Shown one piece after another: positions 1 to 8,115 of a stretch of DNA of 53,505 bases. Numbering within the stretch: the stretch's first letter is position 1; every line of letters begins with the position of its first letter. The stretch is from Hyphomicrobium sp. (GTDB lineage Bacteria > Pseudomonadota > Alphaproteobacteria > Rhizobiales > Hyphomicrobiaceae), in the NCBI GenBank assembly GCA_025458125.1, contig JALOTA010000002.1, positions 1 through 53,505 of the forward strand, given 5' to 3'. The notes below the pieces were generated by a model. It saw only the letters and a list, made by a program, of their open reading frames with translations, was not told where the DNA came from and ran no database searches. The position numbers and the translations under genes are program-made.

Positions 1-178
1 TGCCTTTGAGGGATACGATCCTCAACTCGACGTGACTTCAAATTACCTGCGGACAATTAAAATTCGCTTAAGCCGTTCACTGGCGTATCTCTTGTTCCAC
101 CTTCGAAAAGACGGTTTCAGCCTTCGCCGGCGGATCATTCCAGACCAGAAAATCGCGATACGCGCGAGCGCTTGAGGA

Positions 179-1123
179 TTAGCCGTTACGAAACAAGGAT
201 AGAATATTCTGGCTTGAGCTGTTGGCAATACTGAGCGCTTGAACGCCGAGCTGTTGCTGAACCTGAAGCGCCTGGAGCCGCGTCGACTCCTCGTTCATAT
301 CGGCATCGACCAGGGTCGAAACGCCCCGCTCGATAGCGTCGATCAGAACTTTCACGAACGTTTGCTGCAGTGAAATTCGTTTCTTGGTTGAACCCAGGCT
401 CGTACCTGCGGCCGTCATTTCCGTAATGGCGGCATCGACGCCGCGGATATAGTCTTCAAGCGTCGTCAAATCGGCCGAGGAATCCGTCAGTGCGGAAATA
501 TCCAGCGTGGCGACCGAAAATGTACCCGACGCTGATTTCGCTCCGGTGCTATCTCGCAGGGCGTCGAGAATTCCCACATCCGACGCCGACGCATCGTAGA
601 GCTTGGAATCATCGAGAGTAAAAGTAATCGTACCGACATTGATGGTCCCGTCGCTTGCTCGCGTGAACGACGCGACCACCGATTTCGTTGCATTGTATCC
701 AGCTAGCGAACTATCGACCGAAAGCCAGTTCTGGCCGGAAAAGACCGCCGAATCGGCATTGCTCTGTAACTGGTTCTGAAGTTCGGCAATTTCGCTCTGG
801 ACTTTCTGACGATCAACGCCAGGTTCCCGCGCGGCCACAAGTTTCGCCTTGATTTCGCTTGTCACCTCGATGGCGCTGTTCAACGCCGTATAAGCGACAT
901 CGATGGTGGCGCTACCCAGACCCAGCGCGTCCATGACGGTGGAAAGCGCCTTGTTGTCGGAGCGCATGGTTGTCGAAATTGACCAATACGCAGCATTGTC
1001 CTCTGCGGTGGCTACACGGTAGCCCGTTGAGATCCGCTGCTGCGATTTCAGTAGTTCCTTGTTTGTCGCCTGCAATGCCTGCAGAGCGGTCATCGCGGAA
1101 AAGTTCGTCTTAATGCTGTCCAT
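179..1123 (-). CDS. flaA: Flagellin
   Basis: The 314-aa product is a flagellin, the subunit exported and polymerised into the flagellar filament. The conserved N-terminal D0/D1 helices are visible at residues 1-130, including an RISTGYRVATAEDNAAYW-type motif, and the C-terminal D0/D1 helices at about 235-314, ending in SILSLFRNG-like sequence. The variable central region is only about 100 residues, typical of short rhizobial flagellins. The gene is the last of a minus-strand flagellar block, but a 189-bp gap separates it from fliP, so it probably has its own promoter. The start ATG is preceded by a weak GGGATC ribosome site. Other flagellin copies are common in this order, so the exact paralogue letter is uncertain. 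Confidence 0.93.
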   Translation of the reverse strand: MDSIKTNFSAMTALQALQATNKELLKSQQRISTGYRVATAEDNAAYWSISTTMRSDNKALSTVMDALGLGSATIDVAYTALNSAIEVTSEIKAKLVAAREPGVDRQKVQSEIAELQNQLQSNADSAVFSGQNWLSVDSSLAGYNATKSVVASFTRASDGTINVGTITFTLDDSKLYDASASDVGILDALRDSTGAKSASGTFSVATLDISALTDSSADLTTLEDYIRGVDAAITEMTAAGTSLGSTKKRISLQQTFVKVLIDAIERGVSTLVDADMNEESTRLQALQVQQQLGVQALSIANSSSQNILSLFRNG

Positions 1124-1312
1124 GTGATCCCGCCAACAGCCAATCCCAGCCGATCATCGGCATCCCGGATCATCCGGGGAAGTGGACGGCTTCATGCCGG
1201 GCCCGAGGGCCTCCACGTGCGCGAATCATTGCAAGTATAGAGTGCGATCAGCCCGTAAACAGTATCTTAATGACTGTCCCATGCTGAGACGGATGACCTG
1301 CGCAAGCTTCGC
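1124..1312 (-). promoter_or_regulatory. Flagellin upstream region
   Basis: This 189-bp gap between fliP and flagellin probably holds the flagellin promoter and leader. Reading the minus strand, a TATACT hexamer near 1243-1248 could be a -10 box, but no convincing -35 box sits at 17 bp. A short hairpin with the stem CCCGGA/TCCGGG lies at about 1164-1178 and would be in the leader. I saw no clear sigma-54 or sigma-28 consensus. The promoter assignment rests on position rather than sequence. Confidence 0.35.
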
Positions 1313-2035
1313 TCAAGCGTATGAACGGATCAGCGCGGACACGAGAATATTCCAGCCGTCGATGAGTACGAAGAACAGGACCTTGAGCGGAAGAGAGAAT
1401 ACGATCGGCGACAACATCATCATTCCCATAGACATGACAATGCTGGCGACGACCATATCGATGACGAGAAAAGGCAGTGCGATGAGGAACCCGATTTCAA
1501 ATCCTCTGCGCAGCTCCGAGATCACAAACGCCGGAACGATGATCTGCAGGCTGTCGCTGCTGGCGCCAGCTTCGTCTCCCGGCCGCTTCTGCGACAGCTT
1601 CTGAAAAAGTTCAATGTCGGCAGGCCGCGCGTTCGCCTTCATGAAGTCCTTGAACGGCGCCACCATGTTCTCGATAGCCGGGCCGGTCTCGAGTTTCTCC
1701 TCCATCAGCGGTTTCAACCCGGTCTGCCAGGATTTCTCGAACGTCGGCGCCATCACAAACCAGGTCATGAACAACGCCAGGTTTATGAGAATGACATTGC
1801 TGGGCGTGGTCTGTAGACCAAGCCCGGCGCGAAGGAACGAAAGCGCCACGATGAAGCGGGTAAAACATGTCGCCATCACCAGCAGGCCCGGCGCGATCGA
1901 CAATACGGTCAACACCAGGAGGACCTGGATGATCCGGCCAGCGGCTGTTCCCGAAGGCTGCGGCAACAGGTCGTTGAGGTCTATCGATTGAGCATGAACC
2001 AGACCAGGGGTCAGCAGGAGCCCCGCAGCGAACAC
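1313..2035 (-). CDS. fliP: Flagellar export gate protein FliP
   Basis: FliP is an inner-membrane component of the flagellar type III export gate, in complex with FliQ and FliR. The protein has an N-terminal signal-like segment ending in VHAQ, then the family core with three or more hydrophobic segments, including a VMATCFTRFIVALSFLRAGL-like stretch and the QTTPSNVILINLALFMT motif. The start is uncertain. The open frame continues upstream antisense to known domains and inside fliL, but no ATG lies near the signal peptide. I chose the GTG at 2035, which gives 240 aa, close to the family length of about 245. An ATA or ATC codon overlapping the fliL stop is an alternative. It follows fliL directly, so translation is probably coupled. 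Confidence 0.88.
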   Translation of the reverse strand: MFAAGLLLTPGLVHAQSIDLNDLLPQPSGTAAGRIIQVLLVLTVLSIAPGLLVMATCFTRFIVALSFLRAGLGLQTTPSNVILINLALFMTWFVMAPTFEKSWQTGLKPLMEEKLETGPAIENMVAPFKDFMKANARPADIELFQKLSQKRPGDEAGASSDSLQIIVPAFVISELRRGFEIGFLIALPFLVIDMVVASIVMSMGMMMLSPIVFSLPLKVLFFVLIDGWNILVSALIRSYA

Positions 2036-2049
2036 CGCCAGCAGGATCG

Positions 2050-2547
2050 CTATTCGACGACGAGCGTTCGAATGAGCACATCCAGACTGGCATCGGATGT
2101 TCGCGTTCGCGCGATCTCCTTCAAGTCGCGTTTCAGGAGATAGAGGTTTGTCCCGCCTGACAGGTCGCTGGCCGGAAGCGAACGGACGTAACTCAGAAAG
2201 TCCTGCGACAACTCCGCCGCCAGTTCCTGCTTCTTTGCCGTTGCCAGGGGAACAACGACAGAGGTGTCCATCCTCAACCATGGCGCATCATCCCCGGCCA
2301 GATTCGTGACGATCGAAGGAAGATCGACGACAGTGGAAATCTTATCGCCAAGTTCCGCCTGTTCCTTTTGCTCGGGCGTACACCCGGCCGCGGTAACCTT
2401 CTCATCGTTCTTGCTGCCCGATTCCAGCCATGCAATTCCCGCCGCGCCGGCCACGGCACAAACGGTCACGATGGCAAGCGCTACAACAAGCGCCACAAGG
2501 CCACCGCCGGCCCCGTCACCCTTGCCGTCGTCATCACTGTCCGCCAT
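2050..2547 (-). CDS. fliL: Flagellar basal body protein FliL
   Basis: FliL is a single-pass inner-membrane protein that supports stator function near the motor. The 165-aa product has a short acidic cytoplasmic N-terminus, one transmembrane helix at about residues 17-38 (VALVVALAIVTVCAVAG), and a periplasmic domain ending in LDVLIRTLVVE, the usual FliL C-terminus. The ATG at 2547 is preferred over one 11 codons upstream because it has a GGGAAG ribosome site. It lies between flgH and fliP on the minus strand, the standard rhizobial order. Confidence 0.88.
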   Translation of the reverse strand: MADSDDDGKGDGAGGGLVALVVALAIVTVCAVAGAAGIAWLESGSKNDEKVTAAGCTPEQKEQAELGDKISTVVDLPSIVTNLAGDDAPWLRMDTSVVVPLATAKKQELAAELSQDFLSYVRSLPASDLSGGTNLYLLKRDLKEIARTRTSDASLDVLIRTLVVE

Positions 2548-2583
2548 TTCGCTTCCCGCACCCGGTTTCCAATAAGGCAAACT

Positions 2584-3306
2584 CTAGAAAGGAAGCACCT
2601 GATCGAGAATCTGCTGCCCCCACGCGGGCTGCTGCACCTCCATCGCGCGGCCGCGGCCACCTACGGAGATCCGGGCTTCCGCGATTTTCTCGTATGGAAT
2701 GGTGTTATCCGGTGAAATGTCCCTCGGCCGGACGATCCCCGCAACGTGGACGATTCTCAGCTCGTAGTTCACGCGAACCTCTTGTGAACCGCTAACCACC
2801 AGATTGCCGTTCGGCAGCCTCTCAGTGACGACGGCAGCAACACGTAGATTGAGCTTCTCTTCGCGTTCTGTAGTTCCCTTTCCTTGCGCGGAGGTGGCGC
2901 CTTCGGCATCAAAATTGATCTCTCCCGTGCCTTCACGGCTGATGCCAAACAGATTGAGCAGGTAGTCTAAGGACGTCGACATGGAGCGGGTCGCGTCGCG
3001 CGATCTCTCGGTGCTGCTGTCGAGCGATGCTCGATCCTGCATATTGATCGTGATGGTCAGGACGTCGCCGCGCCGCTCCGCCCGGGGATCCTGGACAAGG
3101 GTGGCTGCCGAGTCCTGCCAGGTCGAGCCTCTCGATACCGGCCGGGAACGATCCACGCGATCGCCGATGGAGCCGACCTGGTCCACGACGATGCCGGTGC
3201 CGACGGGCGAGAGCACCGGCTCGCGCCCCATTTCTGCAGGATCGACTGCGCAGGCCGCCATACCGAGAGAACCAACCATGCCGATGATGCCGGATATCGT
3301 TCTCAT
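2584..3306 (-). CDS. flgH: Flagellar L-ring lipoprotein FlgH
   Basis: FlgH forms the L-ring around the rod in the outer membrane. The 240-aa protein begins with a lipoprotein signal peptide with a lipobox of the GMAAC type, so the cysteine near residue 19 is probably lipidated. The body matches FlgH: an RRGDVLTITINMQDRASLDSS-type segment and a C-terminal VRVNYELRIVHVAGIVRPRDI-type segment, followed by DNTIPYEKIAEARISVGGRG. Its start overlaps the motE stop by 4 bases, which indicates translational coupling. Confidence 0.95.
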   Translation of the reverse strand: MRTISGIIGMVGSLGMAACAVDPAEMGREPVLSPVGTGIVVDQVGSIGDRVDRSRPVSRGSTWQDSAATLVQDPRAERRGDVLTITINMQDRASLDSSTERSRDATRSMSTSLDYLLNLFGISREGTGEINFDAEGATSAQGKGTTEREEKLNLRVAAVVTERLPNGNLVVSGSQEVRVNYELRIVHVAGIVRPRDISPDNTIPYEKIAEARISVGGRGRAMEVQQPAWGQQILDQVLPF

Positions 3307-4094
3307 TGTGACTGACCCGCATCGTCTTTGCCCTTGGCGCGGACCTCGGCTGCGCCAGCCATGAACGAGGTGATTTTCCCCGCCATGTCCGGACGCATCT
3401 CGCCAAGCACGGCGCTCGCAGTCTTCGGCGGCAGCTTGATCAGAATTGCGGCGGCGACGGGTTCGCCGATCACGGTCAGCCGCTGCGCCGCCGCTTCCGG
3501 ATCCATTTCAGCGTAGACACTGACGAGATTTTCCGTCGCCTGGTTGCGAAAGTCGTTACGAAGCTGAAGCCACTTCTTGAGTTCAGCAGTGGCATTCTCC
3601 AGTTCTGCGAGCTTCGCCTCGATCTCCTTTTTGAGTTCTTCCGCCCGGCGCCTCTCTTCTGCGAGCTTTGCGGCCACACCTGCGTCCACGGCAACGCGGC
3701 AGTATTGCTCCACCAAACTCTCATCGCGGTTGGCAGGATATTGCGGCGCTGCCGTCGTGTTGTCCGAGGCGCCATTGGGCTTGATTTCTTGTGCAGATTT
3801 CGAACCCGGTGTCGTGGCCGGTAAAGCCGGAGTGTCCGTGCCGGTCGGCTGTTCCGCCTTCGCACCCGGACGAGAGGCTGGCTCAGCCTGCGCGGACGGC
3901 TGAGCAGCCCCACGGGGAACCGCGACAGGTTCCTTTGCTTGCGCAGTGGGCTTGACCTCAGGCTGCCATCCACCGGCACCGGCGAATGCCGGACCTTCCA
4001 TGATGGTCATCGCGATAATAGCGATCCACAACAGCAGCTTGAAAGCTCTCGCTGTGGGGCAGCATGTCGTTGCAGATCGGCGGTAAGGCGTCAT
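3303..4094 (-). CDS. motE: MotE-like flagellar protein (MgtE-N-type domain)
   Basis: The 263-aa protein has a signal-like hydrophobic segment at about residues 20-38, a proline/alanine-rich linker, a charged coiled coil at about 145-185 rich in AEERRRAEELKKEIEAKL, and a C-terminal MgtE-N-like helical domain (AEMDPEAAAQRLTVIGEP and similar). This matches rhizobial MotE, a periplasmic chaperone of the motility protein MotC, which is always found between flgI and flgH as here. It overlaps both neighbours by 4 bases. The MotE role is inferred from domain and position. MotC is not in the window. Confidence 0.8.
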   Translation of the reverse strand: MTPYRRSATTCCPTARAFKLLLWIAIIAMTIMEGPAFAGAGGWQPEVKPTAQAKEPVAVPRGAAQPSAQAEPASRPGAKAEQPTGTDTPALPATTPGSKSAQEIKPNGASDNTTAAPQYPANRDESLVEQYCRVAVDAGVAAKLAEERRRAEELKKEIEAKLAELENATAELKKWLQLRNDFRNQATENLVSVYAEMDPEAAAQRLTVIGEPVAAAILIKLPPKTASAVLGEMRPDMAGKITSFMAGAAEVRAKGKDDAGQSQ

Positions 4095-5200
4095 TGCACG
4101 ACCAATTCTCCCTGCAACGCGCCCGCCGTCTTGATCGCCTGAAGAACGGCGATGATCCCGGATGGCTTCAGACCCATCCGGTTGAGCCCGGCGACGAGCG
4201 ATTGCAGGCTGGCGCCGGCGATAACGCCCATCTTGTCGCCTTCCTGATAGACCTCCACCTCAGTTTGTGAATCCCGCACCGTCCGCCCCTCGGAGAATGG
4301 AGCAGGCTGGGAGACAAGCGGAGTCTCGGTGACACGAATGCTGATGCTGCCGTGCGACACGGCTACCGGCGTGATCTGCACGTCGCGTCCCACGATGATC
4401 GTTCCGGTCTTCTCGTCGATGACGACGCGGGCCGCCACGTCAGGCGTGACGCGAATGTTCCCGATCTCGGCGATCAACCGTGATGCCGGGACCTGCCCGG
4501 GCAGGCGGACGAGAACGCGGCGATTATCGAGTTCACGCGCCAGCGTATTGCGAAACCGCTTTTGCGCCATCACGTTGATCACGTCCGCCACCTCAACAGC
4601 CGTGTTGAAGTCCGGATTGATGAGTTCAAAGACAACCGACTCGGTCTGATCGAACTTTGCGGGCGAGGCACGCTCTATGAGAGCGCCGTTTGCAATGCGG
4701 CCGGATGTTGGAATGCCTTGAGAAACAGTCTCGTTTCGACCACCCGCCTGAAACCCGCTGACGGCGATGGGGCCTTGTGCCGCCGCATAAATCTCACCAT
4801 CCGCTCCTTCCAGCGCCGTCAAGAGGAGCGATCCACCGGCCAGCGACGTCGCATCTCCGAGCGACGCTACGCTGACATCGATCCGTGAACCGGGAGACGA
4901 AGACGACGGAAGCTCTGCCATGACCATGACAGCCGCTATGTTGCGCGTTCGCGCATCGATATTGCGGATGTTCACACCCATTCTGTCGAGCAAAGAGCGA
5001 AACGACTGCTGCGTGAACGGGGCACTTCTCAGCGTGTCTCCGCTACCGTTCAAGCCCACGACGAGACCATACCCGAAAAGGTAATTGCCCCGCGTTCCCT
5101 GGACCGTGGCGATATCCTTGATCCTCGTCTCGAATTGGCCGTGCGCCAGAACCGGAAAAAGAATGAGTACCAGAGCCGCAAGTAATCCAACCGTCCTCAT
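4091..5200 (-). CDS. flgI: Flagellar P-ring protein FlgI
   Basis: FlgI assembles the P-ring of the flagellar basal body in the periplasm. The 369-aa length is standard. A signal peptide occupies about residues 1-21 (LLAALVLILFPVLAHGQ). Family motifs follow: IKDIATVQGTRGNYLFGYGL, GLNGSGDTL, and the C-terminal DLQSLVAGLNRMGLKPSGII-type stretch ending in GALQGELVVQ. It lies between flgA (the P-ring chaperone) and motE and overlaps each by 4 bases. Confidence 0.97.
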   Translation of the reverse strand: MRTVGLLAALVLILFPVLAHGQFETRIKDIATVQGTRGNYLFGYGLVVGLNGSGDTLRSAPFTQQSFRSLLDRMGVNIRNIDARTRNIAAVMVMAELPSSSSPGSRIDVSVASLGDATSLAGGSLLLTALEGADGEIYAAAQGPIAVSGFQAGGRNETVSQGIPTSGRIANGALIERASPAKFDQTESVVFELINPDFNTAVEVADVINVMAQKRFRNTLARELDNRRVLVRLPGQVPASRLIAEIGNIRVTPDVAARVVIDEKTGTIIVGRDVQITPVAVSHGSISIRVTETPLVSQPAPFSEGRTVRDSQTEVEVYQEGDKMGVIAGASLQSLVAGLNRMGLKPSGIIAVLQAIKTAGALQGELVVQ

Positions 5201-5697
5201 GGCGCCTGTAGCCTCAGCGTCCGGTCTTCCGTGATCGTGGCCCGGACGATCCGGCCGGTATCGGAGTTGCGGACCGTGATCGTGTCGCCGACACCGCCAG
5301 ACTGAATCGCAACGGCACTCAGAACGATGGAAATGGGTCCTTCGTCATACTGAACAGTAACCGGCTGCCCCTGCTGAACCGTTGTGGGCCTGCGCAGCGC
5401 ATCTTTCTGAATGGGTTGCCCCGGCACGAGCGTCCTGCGCGCGACCAATCCCGCAGGCTCTTCGGCGGTCGTCAGAATATTTTTTTCCGCAAGCCCCTGC
5501 CGTCGAATGGTCTTCTTGCGCAGCATGTCCGAAGAAACGGCTTGACCGGGATAGATAACCTTCACGGGAACGAGAACTTCGAGCGTATCCCTGGCACTGC
5601 CGTTCGCGACTTGCGCGCCGGCTTGTCCGGTCTGGAGGCCAAGCAGAACGCCAAACACCGACGCGCGAAGCATCAGCCGTGCGAAGCGGTGCAACAT
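5197..5697 (-). CDS. flgA: P-ring assembly chaperone FlgA
   Basis: FlgA is a periplasmic chaperone for FlgI assembly. The 166-aa product has a signal peptide at about residues 1-28 and a SAF-type domain with the recognisable segments VPVKVIYPGQAVSSDML, ARRTLVPGQPIQKDALRRP and a C-terminal GDTITVRNSDTGRIVRATI. It is shorter than enterobacterial FlgA, as is usual in alphaproteobacteria. Its start codon overlaps the end of flgG by one base and its stop overlaps the flgI start, so it is part of one operon. Confidence 0.93.
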   Translation of the reverse strand: MLHRFARLMLRASVFGVLLGLQTGQAGAQVANGSARDTLEVLVPVKVIYPGQAVSSDMLRKKTIRRQGLAEKNILTTAEEPAGLVARRTLVPGQPIQKDALRRPTTVQQGQPVTVQYDEGPISIVLSAVAIQSGGVGDTITVRNSDTGRIVRATITEDRTLRLQAP

Positions 5698-6485
5698 CAG
5701 CGCAGCCCCTTGCTGACCGTCCCATACATTTCGTCGGACGCCTGGATCACCTTCGAATTCATTTCGTAGGCGCGCTGGCTCGAGATGAGTTCCGTGATCT
5801 CCTTGACGGGATCGACGTTCGAAGCCTCCAGATATCCTTGCTTGATCACGCCGAAGCCATTCGTTCCGGCGATGCCGGAGGTCGGCGGGCCAGAAGCCGG
5901 CGTTTCGCGAAACAAGTTTCCGCCCAGTTCCTGCAGGCCGACCTCGTTGGGAAAATCCACGACTGCCAGCACGCCAATACTGGTCAACTGCGTGGCATTC
6001 TCCACCCGCACGAAAACTTCGCCTTGTTCGTTGACCACGATCTCGGTCGTTCCGGCCGGCACCGTCATATTCGGCTGAACCGCATATCCGTCGAGAGTGA
6101 CGATCAGCCCGTTCGCGTCGGTATTGAAGGCTCCTGCCCGCGTATAGAGCGTCTCCCCGTCGGGACCGTTGATCTCGAACCAGCCGCGGCCATTGAATGC
6201 AACATCGAGGGAGTTGCCTGTTTTGGTCATCGCTCCTTGAAGGTTGACCGTTCGGATGGCCGCCGTTCTCACACCAAGGCCAATCGAAACCCCTTCCGGA
6301 ACGGGACTGCCTTCGGGTGAATTGGCAACGCCTGCTGGACGATCCGATTGATAAAGCAGGTCCGTGAACTCCGCGCGTGAGCGCTTGAACGCCGTCGTAT
6401 TCACGTTCGCGATATTGTTTGCGATGACGTCAACCTGGGTTTGTTGAGCCGCCATGCCCGTGGCCGCAATGTAAAGCGATCGCAT
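5697..6485 (-). CDS. flgG: Flagellar distal rod protein FlgG
   Basis: FlgG builds the distal rod. The 262-aa length fits the family. The N-terminus [20 protein letters not shown] and the [19 protein letters not shown] motif are diagnostic. The C-terminus carries the rod/hook family motif around [20 protein letters not shown], followed by [11 protein letters not shown]. The gene lies between fliE and flgA on the minus strand, the standard rhizobial order. Confidence 0.97.
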   Translation of the reverse strand: MRSLYIAATGMAAQQTQVDVIANNIANVNTTAFKRSRAEFTDLLYQSDRPAGVANSPEGSPVPEGVSIGLGVRTAAIRTVNLQGAMTKTGNSLDVAFNGRGWFEINGPDGETLYTRAGAFNTDANGLIVTLDGYAVQPNMTVPAGTTEIVVNEQGEVFVRVENATQLTSIGVLAVVDFPNEVGLQELGGNLFRETPASGPPTSGIAGTNGFGVIKQGYLEASNVDPVKEITELISSQRAYEMNSKVIQASDEMYGTVSKGLR

Positions 6486-6493
6486 TTACGGCC

Positions 6494-6805
6494 TCAGATC
6501 GGCATTCGAGTAAGTTCGAGATAGGCGGCAACGATCTTGTCCCTGACCGACGTCGTCAGCTGCACCTTCTGTTCGGCCGCGACGACCGCCTCGACCACCT
6601 TCTGCAAAGGAACGTCGCCGGTGAGCGCGCCGACAGAGAGCTTTTCCGCCGAGCGTAGGCTCATGTCGAAATCGCTCATCATGCTGGACAGAACGTCAGC
6701 GAATTGCGGCCCCCCGGAGGGCGGGGCCTTCCCGGGCGCCGCGACGGGTGAAGTAATACCCAGACCGGCAGCACTCACCGGCGATATGTTGCCTGGTATC
6801 TTCAT
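6494..6805 (-). CDS. fliE: Flagellar hook-basal body protein FliE
   Basis: FliE is the small adaptor joining the MS ring to the proximal rod. The 103-aa protein has the conserved C-terminal helix with VPLQKVVEAVVAAEQKVQLT and ends in RDKIVAAYLELTRMPI, which matches the family. Its start overlaps the flgC stop by 4 bases, so the pair is translationally coupled. The gap to flgG is only 8 bases. Confidence 0.95.
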   Translation of the reverse strand: MKIPGNISPVSAAGLGITSPVAAPGKAPPSGGPQFADVLSSMMSDFDMSLRSAEKLSVGALTGDVPLQKVVEAVVAAEQKVQLTTSVRDKIVAAYLELTRMPI

Positions 6806-7221
6806 CCCGGACCCTTCAGAAGATCGAGCATGGCGCTGACCGCTTCTCTCGCGCTCTTTATGACTTGCAGATTGGCAAGATAGGCTCGATTTGCTTCCCG
6901 CATGTCGGCCAGTTCGAGAACGGGCTCGACGTTGGGATACTTCACAAAGCCATCGGCATCTGCCGCAGGATGACCCGGCTCATGCTCGATCCGGTAGGGA
7001 GAGCGATCCCGCCCCACTTCCGAAACCTTGACGACATCCTGATCAACGAGTTCATCGAACTCCGTTCGGAACGTCACCGTCTTCCGGGTGTAGGGATCCG
7101 CACCGGCGACGCGGCCGGTGGAATTGGCATTGGCAAGGTTCTCCGCAACGACTCGCAGCCTCTCCGACTGTGCCGTCAGACCGCTTTGAGCAATTCGCGA
7201 TGCGGACAGAAGAGGATCCAC
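6802..7221 (-). CDS. flgC: Flagellar proximal rod protein FlgC
   Basis: FlgC forms part of the proximal rod with FlgB and FlgF. The 139-aa product has the N-terminal rod motif SGLTAQSERLRVVAENLANAN and a C-terminal VEPVLELADMREANRAYLAN motif that marks the family. Five bases separate it from flgB upstream, and it overlaps fliE downstream. Confidence 0.96.
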   Translation of the reverse strand: MDPLLSASRIAQSGLTAQSERLRVVAENLANANSTGRVAGADPYTRKTVTFRTEFDELVDQDVVKVSEVGRDRSPYRIEHEPGHPAADADGFVKYPNVEPVLELADMREANRAYLANLQVIKSAREAVSAMLDLLKGPG

Positions 7222-7226
7222 TGTGG

Positions 7227-7610
7227 CTAGCCTCTCGTCGACATGGCGATCAGTCGATTGAAAGCCTTGATCAGTCCGGTATTCAGGTTCTGCTCCCGCG
7301 AGACGCCGCCGACCTTGATGAGTTCCCGGTCGACACTCACGTTGTTTCCGGAATGATACTCTTCGCCGGCTTCCGCCAATTCCTGCCGCACGAAAAACCC
7401 AGGTACGCCACCTGGGAAGCGCAAGTGATTAGGCTGCGTGACCTTCTGGTCGATGAACGGCTCGAACGCGGCAAGTGAGAAATCGTCGATATTCTGGGAC
7501 TTGTATCCCGGCGTGTTCGCATTGGCGATATTGGATGCGATGACCGAGCGCCGCGTTGCTGCCCACTCGGCGTGACGCGAGGCCACGGAATAGATGTTGT
7601 ACAGTGCCAT
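7227..7610 (-). CDS. flgB: Flagellar proximal rod protein FlgB
   Basis: FlgB is a proximal rod subunit. The 127-aa protein shows the rod-family N-terminus with VIASNIANANTPGYKSQNID and a C-terminal region ending in LIKAFNRLIAMSTRG. A 19-bp gap separates it from the unrecognised gene upstream, so it is probably co-transcribed with flhB and the rest of the minus-strand block. Confidence 0.95.
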   Translation of the reverse strand: MALYNIYSVASRHAEWAATRRSVIASNIANANTPGYKSQNIDDFSLAAFEPFIDQKVTQPNHLRFPGGVPGFFVRQELAEAGEEYHSGNNVSVDRELIKVGGVSREQNLNTGLIKAFNRLIAMSTRG

Positions 7611-7629
7611 CCGATGCCTCCGGAGAAAT

Positions 7630-8115
7630 TCATAAATCGACTATGTTTGCCGACACTTGCGTCGGCCTTGCTAAAGTCCGATCCGGGTGCAGCGCGGGCT
7701 TCAGGCCGCGATGATGAAACCCCCTTTTCGTCCACGAGCGCTTCGCGCGCCGCAGCGCCCGTTCAAGGAGCCGGCTTTGTTGAATTGGCGTCAACGCTGG
7801 GGGAAAGCTGCTGTATTGCAGCTCCACCGCTGCTTCATTTGCTGCGATATGCAGTAGGAACGCCGCTGTCACATCGTTGGCGCTGAACGTCATGACGACC
7901 GTTACCGTCGGCGGCATGTCCCAGCTGATCTGTAAATCAGCCAGCCGGCTGAACCTGAGCGTACCGCTTCGGAAGTAAAGCTCGCACGAAGCCTCGACGA
8001 GGCTCTCCAGGTTATCCATCCGCGCCCCTGTGAGATGGCGCACGAGATGGTCGAGCTCGATTAGCCGCAGATCTCTCGCCACCGGCCTCACATACGAGAG
8101 AACGGACAACATCAA
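7630..8115 (-). CDS. Unrecognised protein in flagellar operon
   Basis: I do not recognise this 161-aa protein. It has no signal peptide or membrane segment. The N-terminal half contains a mixed alpha/beta stretch (ARDLRLIELDHLVRHLTG, then FRSGTLRFSRLADLQISWDM and PTVTVVMTFSANDVTAAF), and the C-terminal 50 residues are basic (RRAKRSWTKRGFHHRG). It overlaps the flhB stop by 4 bases and is followed closely by flgB, so it is co-translated with flagellar genes and probably has a flagellar role. The FlhB to FlgB junction is a plausible place for a cytoplasmic flagellar accessory factor, but this is inference. Confidence 0.6.
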   Translation of the reverse strand: MMLSVLSYVRPVARDLRLIELDHLVRHLTGARMDNLESLVEASCELYFRSGTLRFSRLADLQISWDMPPTVTVVMTFSANDVTAAFLLHIAANEAAVELQYSSFPPALTPIQQSRLLERALRRAKRSWTKRGFHHRGLKPALHPDRTLARPTQVSANIVDL

